Assembly (NCBI GenBank): GCA_903813345.2 | Contig: CAIIXF020000005.1 | Span: forward strand, 13,085,375-13,149,374 | Direction of reading: 5' to 3' | Source: Owenia fusiformis | Lineage: Eukaryota; Annelida; Polychaeta; Sabellida; Oweniidae | DNA: 64,000 nucleotides | Shown: one piece after another, positions 12,317-23,258 of the stretch | Layout: each line of letters begins with the position of its first letter | Position numbering within the stretch: position 1 is the first letter of the stretch | Made by a program: the position numbers and the translations under genes | Notes under the pieces: generated by a model | The model's input: only the letters and a program-made list of their open reading frames with translations | Told to the model about the DNA's origin: nothing | Databases searched by the model: none

Positions 12317-13189
12317 TACATTGACTTTATATATTATTAACATGACACTTAACAAAGCATTTTACCAATAATTAAGTGTTAAAGACAATAAATTACAATT
12401 CTGATTTTTTATTATTCAATTGTTTTAAGAGGGGCGCTTTTTGATTTTCTTAACACGTTTTGTGTTTGAGACAATTCTAAAACTATTTAATTTCACTGTT
12501 TTCTGCTTGGAGGCTACAAGGGGTACATTAATATTCAGTGATTTCTAGCCACTTCCAAAGTGTTTGAGTCAATTAGAAAATATAATAGAAAGTTTCCCTT
12601 TCAATTTCAGTTTGGGTGCCATGGGGGATGAAGTCGCACCCATCACACCTCTGTCTCCCGTCGGATGGGCCTGTACATTAATGTATGTTCATAGATTCAA
12701 CTTTTATTACCAATAAGATCATGATTCAAAAAATAACAAGATTATGAATCAAAAAAGGTTTGACAATAAGTGCCACCCTAGGGAACACTTATGACAAAGA
12801 TAATTAAAAAAACATGGATTACACAACAAATGAATAGTATTCTTTTACTTGTCAAAAAAATAATTTTACTAGACCCCTGTTAGATCCTCATTAATAATTC
12901 AACGGTAATGTTGACAGGTGCTCAACAGGTGAAAACGTATGTAGGAATGTGTGTTTTAATATTTAAACGAATCAAAAAGGGTGGTGAATCAGCGGGAGGA
13001 AACAGCTTTACTAGAGCTTATCTGAAAATTTCCTCGAGCTTTAAACGGAGTCTTTTTTGTCTGTGAAGCCAATTTTCTTTTCATTCTCCATCTTAATAAA
13101 ATTAAGAATGCACTATGAATCGCCCTCTGAACTTGTTGTGGAACAAAACCTCAATTTCAGTAGCATAAATTCATCATTTTTACTGAAAA
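12317..13189. other. Non-coding; old repeat fragment at 12.84-12.96 kb
   Basis: No gene seen. A short inverted pair (TGACACTTAA... / ...TTAAGTGTTA) lies at 12,345-12,385, next to the element boundary. The fragment at 12,845-12,960 is the inverted relative of 6,300-6,420. Confidence 0.4.
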
Positions 13190-14614
13190 GATGACAGTGA
13201 CAAAATATACCGTAGTACATTTTACATGTACGATGTCACTATTTAACCTATTTAAAGCAAAGACAATGATGTAGGTTTGATGTAGGTTTTAAAAAATAAT
13301 CTGAGGAATGCATTAAGGATTTCATGTTTGATTTTTTTGTGTATTCGTTTAGGAAGACATTTAACTTTCTAATAACGTTAAAAGATTTTCGAACAGTGCT
13401 AGATTTTTTTCGTAGTCAATCTACCCATATAATTGGTCGGTTGGAAATGTTGTGTTTTACCACATTTCCTTTGATCATTTCCTCCCATGTCGTCTAAGAG
13501 TGTCGAAGATTTTTATGAGAATATGTTTCTTTAAACAGCACAATTAAGGTCTGTTGAAGATTTAATAAGTTTGAACGTTTAGGCTATAATTTGAAAAATT
13601 ATAAGTGTATGTTGTCAACTCGAATGTACATTGTCCCATTGAACTTGCTCAATTCACAGTTAGCCCTAATGCAGACAGCGTATTTTTCATAACACTAACA
13701 GACAGGGGGGTCAGATGTATTTAAAATTGAAACAGAACAATTACAGAATTACTTCAATTTGATTGAACTATTGAAACTTTCCAGATATATCATAAACCGG
13801 ATTTTAAAAAGCTATGTTCAATAAGCTAGTATAAATCAGTAGATCTATCTATCAAGGTAACTAATAAAACGTAAGGTACAGACGCCAAATAATCAAACAG
13901 GCTGGAAGCAGATTCCGTGGCAGTGCTAGTCATATTCTATTCCGAGACACTGGATGGGAGTTTGGGCTGGAAGCTAACACCAAATGGGCACAAATTAACC
14001 ACCACCGCAACAATACTTTCATAAAATGAAAAAGCAAAAAAAGATACGTGAACATAGTCGTTAAAGATCACTTGTTACTCATAAAAACCTTTATGAATTT
14101 TGAAATGGAATCATTATATTGTTTAATATTACGTATATCTCATGAATTTCAATTACAGGGACAACGTACATTCGAATTGACAACGTACATTTCTGATTTT
14201 TTTTAAATAACAATAAATATTTGAATATTTATTAATCTCCAACTGTCCTAAATTGTGTAGTATAGAAAAACATATTCTCATAAAATTAATCGACACTCTT
14301 GGGCAACAGGGGAAAAAAATAATCAAAGGAAATGTGAAAAACACCAAATTTTCCAACCGATCAATTTTGGTGGGTAGATTGACTACAAAAAAAATCGAGA
14401 ACTGTTCCAAAATCTTTTAACTTTTTTAGAAAGTTAAATGTCTTCCTAAACGAATACACATGAAATTAAATATGAAATATTTCAAGTATCCCCAAGATTA
14501 ATTTCTTAAAACCTACATCACACATGCATCATTGTCTTTGCTTCAAATCGGTTAAATAGTGACATCTAAAGTGTACTACGGTATATTTTGTCACTGTACC
14601 TTGTCGATGGTAAG
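13190..14614. mobile_element. Palindromic (inverted-arm) non-autonomous DNA element
   Basis: The left arm 13,194-13,640 and right arm 14,155-14,614 are inverted copies at about 85-90% identity. Shared blocks include GTGTATTCGTTTAGGAAGAC, GTAGTCAATCTACCCA and GTTGTCAA.TCGAATGTAC. About 510 bp of unrelated sequence separates them. A third, single-arm copy lies at 4,770-5,030. No transposase is present and the target duplication is unclear. Confidence 0.75.
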
Positions 14615-14929
14615 GCGTGCCTTAGTTATGTAAGCAAACCGGGTTATAAAGATTTGTTGTCCACCCAGGGTGAGAAAAACATCTTGATTCAGCCAAACTG
14701 TGGCTATTTGGCAGTGGAGTTTCTTTTACAATTCAGTCACATTGTTTTTTCCAGATAACACTTGATCAGTGTGTATCACACGGGTATAACGCAAGCACGC
14801 AAGTTTTCATTTGAAACCCGTGCACAGATTACTAAAGCTATGGCCTTGTTAATTGGTCATTTTATTTTTTCTGCCTACCCGATTTACTATCACGCGAGCC
14901 GAAATCACGTCATACTTCTAACCTGAGTG

Positions 14930-15970
14930 CACCCTCAACAGTACATAAGTTCTCACCTGAATGACCCTCGTCGGTATACACTCTCAACCAAGGGCATCCT
15001 CGTGATAACACACTGAATATGTACTTACTACGATACACCAGGATGAGGGAATGTACTAACTTACCCCCCCCCCCCCCCTATCACACCAAACTAGTTCTTA
15101 CCCATTCTTGTCAGTCCTACGTAAACGTCGTAAAACGGGCTCAATCTGGCTGTGGTCGGAAAATATGTCTAAAATAATTAGCTACTTCGTTCATAAACAG
15201 TCTTCAATACGTCCTTCTCATTCGCAGTTCGTTCAGGTCGCACCACGTCGGTGTGCAATGTCGTATAACGCGTCCCTTAGTCTAGAAGGTCATCATGACC
15301 TGATTACAGAACGGTATGGTCGCCATCGAATTTTGAATCGATTCAAAATTTTAAATCACATTCCCCGTCCGAGAAAGACCATGAAGTTCGTAAACAGACC
15401 GTAAAACGTTGTAGCTACGTTTATTCCGTTCGCACAGCGTTTAAAACCAGTTTTGAAGAACGCAGTGGCAACTTGTTTGGTGTGATAGCTATACTTTTGC
15501 TAACTCGTTCATAAGCAGTCTTAAATATATTCTTAATCAGTTTAAACCCGTTTGCTGTTAGTTTACCTCGTTCTCAATACGTCCTCAGACAGTGCAACTC
15601 GCTTTTAAAACGTCCCTAGTAGAATCGAAGTACGACGGTTCCGTTCGTAGTACGTCCAGCTAGTCGTTAGTACGTTGTCACTCGTTCTAATTGTAGAACG
15701 TATCGACCACGAGAACATTTTAAGCATGTTCTAAGTTCTAGAGGACCTACCCGTTCGAGTACGTTCGATGAAGTTTGTAAATAGACCCCAAACGGTTCTT
15801 AGTACGTCCAGTCCGTTCGTACACAGTTGAAGCCCGTTTTCGAGAAGGTAGTGAAAACTAGTTTGGTGTTATAGTAGGGTTAAGGGTGCATTCGTGTGGG
15901 AGTGCATTTACGAGGGTGCACTCGGGTGAGAGTGTGTACTAGTATTCAGATGAGAGTGTCTACTGATATT
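14930..15970. repeat. GTGCACCCTC/GAGTGT repeat flanking the first Harbinger-type MITE
   Basis: The short motifs CCTGAGTGCACCCTC, CTCACCTGAATG and ACACTCTCAACC (14,930-15,000) reappear inverted after the MITE as GAGGGTGCACTCGGGTGAGA and GAGAGTGTCTAC (15,885-15,960). The MITE therefore appears to have inserted within an older small palindromic repeat. Confidence 0.5.
15061..15882. mobile_element. PIF/Harbinger-type MITE, copy 1 (TTA target duplication)
   Basis: An element of 816 bp (15,064-15,879) whose left end is a 15-bp C run followed by TATCACACCAAACTAGTT and whose right end is AACTAGTTTGGTGTTATAG then TAGGG. It is flanked by TTA on both sides. A second copy lies at 50,691-51,499 with flanking TAA. 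A 3-bp TTA/TAA duplication is the hallmark of PIF/Harbinger insertion. The interior is unlike its surroundings, rich in CGTTC/GAACG, and the two copies are about 93% identical. Both contain a 98-codon ORF (MSVLRK...KFVNRP). Confidence 0.8.
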
Positions 15971-16689
15971 CAACGATTAATACATGTATATCTTTGATCG
16001 CGAGATCCTTGTAATGATCGCGATGATAATGTACGCTCAGGAATTAAACCCCATGAATAGTTTTTGACTGAAATCACGTAACTACAAGTGAAATTCATTT
16101 CGAGATATTTTAGTATAAGGCTTATGTCCATTGGTATAAAAAAACATCAAGTTCTAGATCTGTGACACTGTATTTTATAAATGATTTCCCCGCCAGTTTA
16201 TATTTTTGAGCATGTGGAAAACAACCACTTACGTCGCGATCTGCGTTGCGACAACTTTGTGAATTTCGCTAGCGCAAATTGTTGATTCGCAAACTCATTG
16301 CAAATCTTGCGACGGGCCTCTGATAAGGCATCTGATCGGTTGGTCTTGGAGAGGAAATGTTTACATTATAAGAGTAAACATATCAAGTCCCTCGCCCTTT
16401 ACTATTCTCCTCATTAGTCGGCTATCATATATTCAGGCTAGTTAAGATATTGACAATATCATATCGCTTCCTGTTATCAGAACACTCTGTTTTGCACAGG
16501 TCAATCCATAGATTACGGCCATTTAAAAAAATATTATCAGATAGGAAGGACAATTACCTACTCACAAACCTGGAATTTTTTAGAAAAGATAATCTAGCGT
16601 GTCAGACTAAGAATAGATGATATATGCAAAAGAGAATTTAATTATAATCTTAAATTGAAGCATCGATGGAAGAAATGTTCAAAGTTGGT
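15971..16689. other. No recognisable gene or element
   Basis: Non-coding. A cluster of TGCGTTGCGACA / CGCTAGCGCAAATTG / TCTTGCGACGG motifs at 16,240-16,315 gives locally higher GC but no interpretable structure. Confidence 0.4.
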
Positions 16690-18420
16690 CTTCACGACAG
16701 ATCTGTGGAAATTTACGATAATTGATATTTTCAACTATAGTCAGATTCTGTTATTCTACCAAAGCCTGCGCCATTTTTGTTAATATCAACGACATTCAAT
16801 ATGTGCTATTCTAATGTCAACATTGTTACGCGGTATATGGCATACATTCATGGTTGCGCGGTATTTGTGATACGGTCGAATATACCATACTCACCTGCGG
16901 TATATGGCATATTCCGCAGGTGAGTATGCGGTATTCTGCAGTGAATATGCGATACATTGATTTCAGTGAATACCCCATACTCACCTGCGGAATAAATCAT
17001 ACTCATTTGCGGAATATGCCATATACCGCAGGTGAATATGACATATACCGCAGGTGAAAACGTGATACAGAAAGCATTGATTTGATTGGTTGCGAGAATC
17101 GACTATAAATGTAAAACTGCGCTGGATTACCAATATAGTTAGTGCGTCGAGTACTAATACATGGATCCTGTATTGATTGAGTAAGTTAATTACGCGATAT
17201 TGGTGACTGATACTTCTGCTAAGTTAATATATTCGATACACAGTACTGTTGATTCAGTGATCATTGTTATAATTTATAACGTTTTACTTGTTCGTTCAAT
17301 CGATGCAATTGACAATTGCGTACTTCCGTATCACGTTCTCATTGGTTAGTGTGTATGCGATATACCACTGGTGAATCTGTCATACACCGCAAGTGAATAT
17401 GCCATATTCGTTGCGGAATATGACATATTTTTGTATCGTGTTTACCGCGTAACAAACATAAGTGGTATCATGACCATGCGATATATACTGAAAATATTGC
17501 TTATTAATTCTTAAAAACAGCTTCACAAATGATTTTTTTGACAAAAATCAGAGATTGCTAATATAAATTCAGACATTATAAAAAATAATGTATCACGTGC
17601 TTCGATAATTTCCAAGTTGTTGAGAAAGTATGTTTGCAACCAGCTCTCAAAAGGGGGTTGTTTGATATTTCTTACTCATAAAACAGAATATATTTTATTA
17701 TGTCCACATGATTTGTATCCTCCAACACACTGCTTAAATAAATGTTGTTGATGGATAATTTGTTAAAAGCTTCGCCAGAAAGTGCCCTTGCTGGTTACCT
17801 TTTAAATGACAGACAACGAAAACATCTGACGAAATATTGTTATTTTTGTGGTTAATTTAGGTTTTGCTGTCCAATATTTTGTATCCTTTAAACAGTAAGA
17901 TTTCAGCCATGCACCTATACGATTTCAAATGATTATTTTGGAAAATGAAACTAATCCAATGTAGTATTTAAATGATTGTTATATAAATTCTCAATAATAT
18001 CTGGTTTCTTAGTAAATTGAATGAGTTGCGTATGTGTTGGAGGATACAACTATTATGGACATAATAAAACGTGTTCTTTTCATGAGCATGAAATATCAAG
18101 CAAATCCGCTTTGAGAGCTGTTTATATGCAAACATACTTTATTAACAAGTCGGGAATTATTTGGACCACAAGATGAATTATCTGTTGTGTTGTCTGAGTT
18201 TGTTTAAGCAAACTTTGATTTTTTCGTTCAAAAAATCATCGTTAAAGCTGTTTAAGAATTAATAAGCAATATTTTCAGTGTATAACGTATGGTCATGCTA
18301 ACCAGTAGTGTTAACATTAAGATAGCACATAATAAATCTCGTTGATATCAACACACATGGCGAAGGCTTCAGTAAAATAACAGATTATACTTGAAAATAT
18401 TAATCATTGTGTATCTGCCC
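16690..18420. mobile_element. Palindromic element interrupted by a nested MITE
   Basis: Left-arm pieces (16,690-16,823 and 17,455-17,720) together mirror the right arm 18,030-18,420. Examples are ATATCAACGA, TATGTGCTAT, ATGACCAT.CG and TTGCTTATTAATTCTTAA, with their complements in reverse order. The left arm is split by the 631-bp MITE at 16,824-17,454, whereas the right arm is continuous, so this element is older than the MITE. No transposase is recognisable; the minus-strand ORF over its right edge (18,369-18,641) is unassigned. Confidence 0.75.
16819..17459. mobile_element. 631-bp MITE with TGTTACGCGGTA ends and AACAT target duplication
   Basis: It starts TGTTACGCGGTA (16,824) and ends TACCGCGTAACA (17,454), with AACAT at 16,819-16,823 and 17,455-17,459. 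The interior is built from repeated, alternately oriented forms of CATATACCGCAGGTGAATAT, concentrated at 16,870-17,055 and 17,340-17,430. It is nested in the left arm of the surrounding palindromic element. Confidence 0.85.
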
Positions 18421-19040
18421 ATATACGAATTGATAGCTTTTGTTCTGGCGAATGTATCTGATTTAACGTACTTTTTCCATATGCCAATCAGGTCCAAATC
18501 CACAATCTCTATCTTCCAAATCGATATAAGCTTTGTGTATATACCCGTAATCGCCGTAGACAGTTGTTGAAATCCATCTGGAAAAAAACTTGTTTTTAAC
18601 ACGTTTTTTAGAAGAATTGGTTCATCATTATAATTACTCAATCACGGTGCCCATGTCAAGCTGCGCGCATACTTAGGCGCGCAGTTTGTTTCGATCACAA
18701 ACTGCGTGCCTAACAACATTGCATCATTTAAGTTGGAGTCTGTATTTTGAAACGTAATTTAAAGACATTGATCCTGCATTGTTTTCTTGTTCAATGCGTT
18801 CATTCTGTGGCGAATATACGAATCTTGCAAATACTAGCAAAAAGTATGTGCAAATGGATCTAAGTTTTAAAACATAAGCAGATTAATGGCATTTTCGTCA
18901 CTGATTTAACGGGAATTTTTACGTAAATCGATTTAGCACTTTAAACATAAATGACAAATACTTTAGACTCGTTTTATATTTAATTCCTTACGCATTTATC
19001 ATGTATAATTCAAAATATTTCGAGATAAACCAGATAATCA
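18421..19040. other. Non-coding, with a GCGCGCAGTTTG hairpin
   Basis: AGGCGCGCAGTTTG (18,675) faces CAAACTGCGTGCCT (18,698), forming a 14-bp-arm hairpin. The same motif recurs beyond foldback element A at 25,569-25,616 and 25,930-25,985. No gene is recognised here. Confidence 0.5.
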
Positions 19041-19048
19041 GGGGGTCA

Positions 19049-19642
19049 TTAACAGAACTTTCGCAAAGTTACGAATTCGCAAGTCAATTGTTAATTTTAT
19101 GAATTTGGTAAATGTGCATTAACAGAACTTTCGTAAACTTAAGAACGATTCGCAAAGTTACGAAAAAATGACGTCACGTATGCTTTCGTTCGTAACTTTA
19201 ATAGCACCTCAGACCCTTTCATAACTTTGCGAATGGCATATTTCTCATACAGTTCTTATGTAAGGTATACAGGTTGGCAAAAAGAAATTGTTCTTTATAT
19301 GCCTGCTAAGTTTCAAGCTAAAATATCCACCTATTCTTACATAATAAGCAAATATGTTCCTGAGCTGGGAATCTTTGAAATCGCGGAGACAGGTTTAATC
19401 ACAGCGCGCAATGATATCAAATGATATCATATTTCTATTTGTGCTAAATAATGATAAATGATGACGTCACAATTTGAAATTCGTTCACGAATGATAAAAC
19501 TTATGAATGACTTACGAAAGTGTTCTGTTAATGGCCAATTCGTAACTTTACGAATTCGTAAGTCATTCGTAACTTTTTAAATATATACGAATTTCATAAA
19601 GTTACGAATAACGAATTCGTAACTTTGCGAAAGTTCTGTTAA
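19049..19642. mobile_element. 586-bp MITE with TTAA target duplication
   Basis: The element runs from CAGAACTTTCGCAAAG (19,053) to CTTTGCGAAAGTTCTG (ending 19,638), flanked by TTAA on both sides, as in piggyBac or Kolobok insertions. Inside, the CGAATTCGTAACTTT motif recurs on both strands, giving nested smaller inverted pairs. It interrupts the terminal repeat of foldback element A; the intact sequence at the other end of that element (25,525-25,545) shows the uninterrupted form. The element is therefore younger than foldback element A. Confidence 0.85.
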
Positions 19643-21692
19643 TTACTCGGGGTGGAAAATTTTCTAAGAGGCTCCGTTAAGGAAAAAATGACTTTTTGAG
19701 CTGGATGGAATTTCTGTGTATTTTCTATTCTATTAGGGTGTCCTGCATAAAGGATTTCGCCTGCGAAGCATATAACTCTTGCGAACATATCTAAATACTG
19801 GTCCGAAGAAGACATACCTTGAATTTTTTAGAAAAAATTGGCTAAAAATGGAAACTACAAGAAGTCAAAATGTTCAACTCAAACAAAGTTGTAGCTATTC
19901 TGTATCAATATTTTGTGTTATGTAAGGTTTCTCAGATGTTTCAAGACCTTCATTAGTATACTTGTGTCTAGAAATGTGACATTTAAGGACAAAATTTGGC
20001 ATTTTTAATCATTTTCGCTTTCAGCATTTACATATAGTTCCTTATATCTCAAGTTTAAATGCTGACTGGTTGTTGCTTTTTTGATTAAATCTGTGCTTGT
20101 ACATGTGTTCTTCCATTTAAGGTATAGAAAATGTATAGTGGACAACCAATGCTCGTATGAGAGCTTTCAGATCTCCCCTACCCCATTTATTATGGAAAAT
20201 TACCGAAAAATATGAAAAAATAAAATAACTTGAAATTATAAACTTTAACAAAGTTGTAGCTATTCTATATCAATACTATGTGTTATTTAATGTTTTTAAG
20301 ATATTTCAGAACCTATATCGGTATACAAGTGGCTAGAAATGAGACATTTAAGGACAAAACTTGGCATTTCTTTTTATCATTTTCGCTTTCAGCAGTAACA
20401 TATAGTTCCTCATATCTTGAGTTTTATGCTGTCTGATTGTTGCATTTTCAATCAAATCTGTTTTTGTACATGTGTTCTTCCATTTAAGGTATAGAAAATG
20501 TATAGTAGACAAACAATATTCATATTAGAGCTTTCAGATCTCCCCTACCCCATCAATTATGGAAAATAAACGAGAAATATGAAAAAATAAAATAACTTGA
20601 AATTATAGACTTTCATGATGTTGTAGCTATTCTATATCAATATTATGTGTTATTTAATGTTTTTAATATTTTTCAGAACTGTTATTGGTATTCAAGTGGC
20701 TAGAAATGAGACTTTAAGGACAAAACTTGGCATTTTTTAATCAATGCTGCTTTCAGCAGTAACATATAGATCCTGATATCTTGAGTTTTATGCTGACTGG
20801 CTGATGCATTTTTGATTACATCTGTTCTTGTACATGTCTTATTCCATTTAAGGTACTGAAAATGTATAATGGACAAACAATGTTCATATTAGAGCTTTCA
20901 GATCTCCCCTACCCCATTTATTAGGGAAGATGACCGGAAAATATAAAAATAACTTCAAACTACCAGTATAAACTTTAACAAAGATGTAGCCATTCTTTAT
21001 GTGTTATTGAATTCTATAATTATTTTTCAGGACCTTCATTAGTATACTAGTGTCGAGAAATTAGACATTTAAGAACAAAATTTGTAATTTTTCAATTTTT
21101 CATCATTTCAACTTTTAGCAATAGTTCCTTATATCTTGAGTTTTATGCTGATTGGTTGATGAATTCTTGATCAAATCTGTTCTTTTGCCTGCCTACTTTG
21201 ATTTAAGGTTTTTAAAAATGTATATTGGAAAGCCTGTTCAATACTAAGTATTATTTGATATTTTTCAGATGTGTCAGAAACTTCATGACAACAAGTCTAA
21301 AAATTAGACATTTAAAGTTGAGTTGCAAATGGGGCGGGTATTCTCTATCTTTGTCCATTGGGCTTTTCTGGTTATAATATGTTGCAAACTGCTCATGAAT
21401 CTATGCAATTATAGTAGAACACTTGGAATATATTTAAAGTAGTGTGATAATTATAACCAGTGATCAAGCTATGTTGGTTGAATTCCTTCATATCAATTGC
21501 AATGTTGTCAAAGACTTGGTGATTTCCATATTACACCTAAGTGTGGTGTAATTAGGAAGTTCATGATGGATATTGGGCTTGGGGATATTTTGGTAAATGC
21601 AAACATTGTGAAATGAAGAACAGCCAACAAGATGATTTTGGAAAGTATTACAAAATGGTAAGCTGTCTTTGGTTTGTGAAGCAATGTTACTG

Positions 21693-22741
21693 TACAGGGT
21701 GTCCGGAAAGTAAAGATACAAATGCTCTAATTTCAATAGATTTACCTGTTGTAAGATGAAATTGCTACAGATTATAGAATGACATTATAACAATTAATCC
21801 TGCAACTGTCATGACAATTTGTTTCAAAATGAAAAAGTTATGGCTGTTATGGTAACGGTAGTCCCTGGTATGTGGAGCAGCGTCACAATTATATTTTATA
21901 ATTTTTTTCTCCTGCTCATATCATCTTGACACTCCATCATCTGTTGCTATTATACATCAAATTATGTACCACAACAGCAAAAGAAGTAGTACTGTAAGAG
22001 CTGATGATATTTGGTCATTTAACGTTACTACTTTTATCCAGTATAATGTATTTCCCAACATAATCTAAACATTCATGGTGCATCTTGACCAGAAATTTAA
22101 GACCTGACAATACCGCTTATGTCCATCTCTCAGATTACTGATAAAATAGGCTTCAAGCAGTCTCATTTTCTTGTTGAACTTCTAACAAATATTGCTTTAA
22201 GATTTTCATTAATGTAGGAGTCCAACGGGACCTTCTCAGTGTAATATGGGCCATTGTACAAAAAGGTTTAATGTCAAGACATTCAATTGTAAGGTTTGTT
22301 TTCTTTGCTTTGTGAATTGGTGCATTCAGGAGGTGCACTATTGACTTTCCTATTAATCCAGGGACCTTTTTTCTAAGCACTTAAATAATATTTCTTTGAT
22401 TATACTGGTTAGTGACTTTATATAGTTATGATATGCATCAGTGATATCATTAGTCTAAAGAGAATACTATGGCAGCAAGAATACAATATTGAACAAAACA
22501 AAACATTGATAGGAAATACAATAATAAACACTGTTTCAAATGGTTAAATTCTAGCAATTTATGACAATTTAGCGACATCATGGAACTGCTCGGCATACCC
22601 CTGACCACCCCTGACCATCGTAACCATGACAATCGTAACTTTAACACGTTTATGTTACAAAAGTTGGTAGATGAATTGTAATCTAAACCTAAATCTATTA
22701 AAATTAGAGTGTTTGCATCTTTACTTTTCGGACACCCTGTA
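21693..22741. mobile_element. 1,045-bp mariner-like MITE (TA target duplication)
   Basis: The ends CAGGGTGTCCGGAAAGTAAA (21,695) and TTTACTTTTCGGACACCCTG (22,739) are inverted, and similarity continues for about 50 bp. TA flanks both sides. Size and ends fit a non-autonomous Tc1/mariner-type element. The minus-strand ORF at 22,153-22,380 shows none of the catalytic or C-terminal transposase motifs I would expect, so the interior is treated as non-coding. Confidence 0.85.
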
Positions 22742-23258
22742 TCTCTAAATTATTGGATGAATTTCACTTATGGCAGAGCTGCTATTGAACTTTGTAAAAC
22801 TGATAGTTGCAACAATCTATCAAATACTGATCATGAAGAAGTTGACACTCTCCTTATAGCCCATGTCTACTACAGTGCTGCAGACAAGACAAAGGAATTC
22901 AATGTTGAGAGAATTTGTATTCAGTCTGATGATACAGAATGTTGCTTGCAAAGAAGGATGAGAGTTAAAAAGAGCTCTTAAAGTTTCTTATGTCCTTCAA
23001 GGTAGCATTCTTAATTACAATATGAATCTCAAAGTGCAATACCTATTTGAAGATATATCAAAGATGGGTGCCTTGTACCAGTACTCACAAACAAACCTTC
23101 GTAGCAACACAAGAAACATATGTCCTTGGCAATTCGCAAATGTAAAATGGCAAAAGGCAGGGAAAATTGCAAATACAAAGTTTCTAGTCAAGGGTGTATT
23201 GCTACTTGTCCATGTGGCAATAAACAACACAAGTGCACATAGTTGGACAATATTTTAG
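22742..23258 (+). pseudogene. Decayed ORF resembling an EADT/DTDV-type protein
   Basis: A plus-strand frame reads DHEEVDTLLIAHVYYSAAD, then ERICIQSDDTE. I recall a pattern of the form DHEEADTR..LHA...I.SPDTDV from widespread, PIN/FEN-nuclease-like invertebrate proteins often linked to mobile DNA; that is recollection, not a search. After roughly 90 codons the frame closes. A second open stretch (23,022-23,258) follows without a recognisable motif. It lies in the middle of foldback element A, just right of the MITE, and may be the remnant of that element's own coding region. Function and completeness are uncertain. Confidence 0.35.

Larger units (their letters stand above)
7582..12318. mobile_element. 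TA-flanked element with CAGGGTGGGCC ends (mariner-like boundaries)
   Basis: The element is bounded by CAGGGTGGGCC at 7,584 and GGCCCACCCTG ending at 12,316, with TA on each side, as in Tc1/mariner-type insertions. The first ~540 bp of the left end is repeated in inverted orientation at 8,565-9,105, making an internal palindrome around 8,350. A more diverged version of the same terminal sequence occupies 12,056-12,316. The structure therefore looks composite, with at least three terminal-like segments of one family. No transposase motif was found in any frame. An alternative is two separate related MITEs whose outer ends happen to face each other. Confidence 0.6.

Noticed and set aside
22153-22380. 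Transposase inside the 1,045-bp mariner-like MITE
   Set aside because: The 75-codon frame shows no DDE/D spacing or mariner C-terminal motif and is too short.
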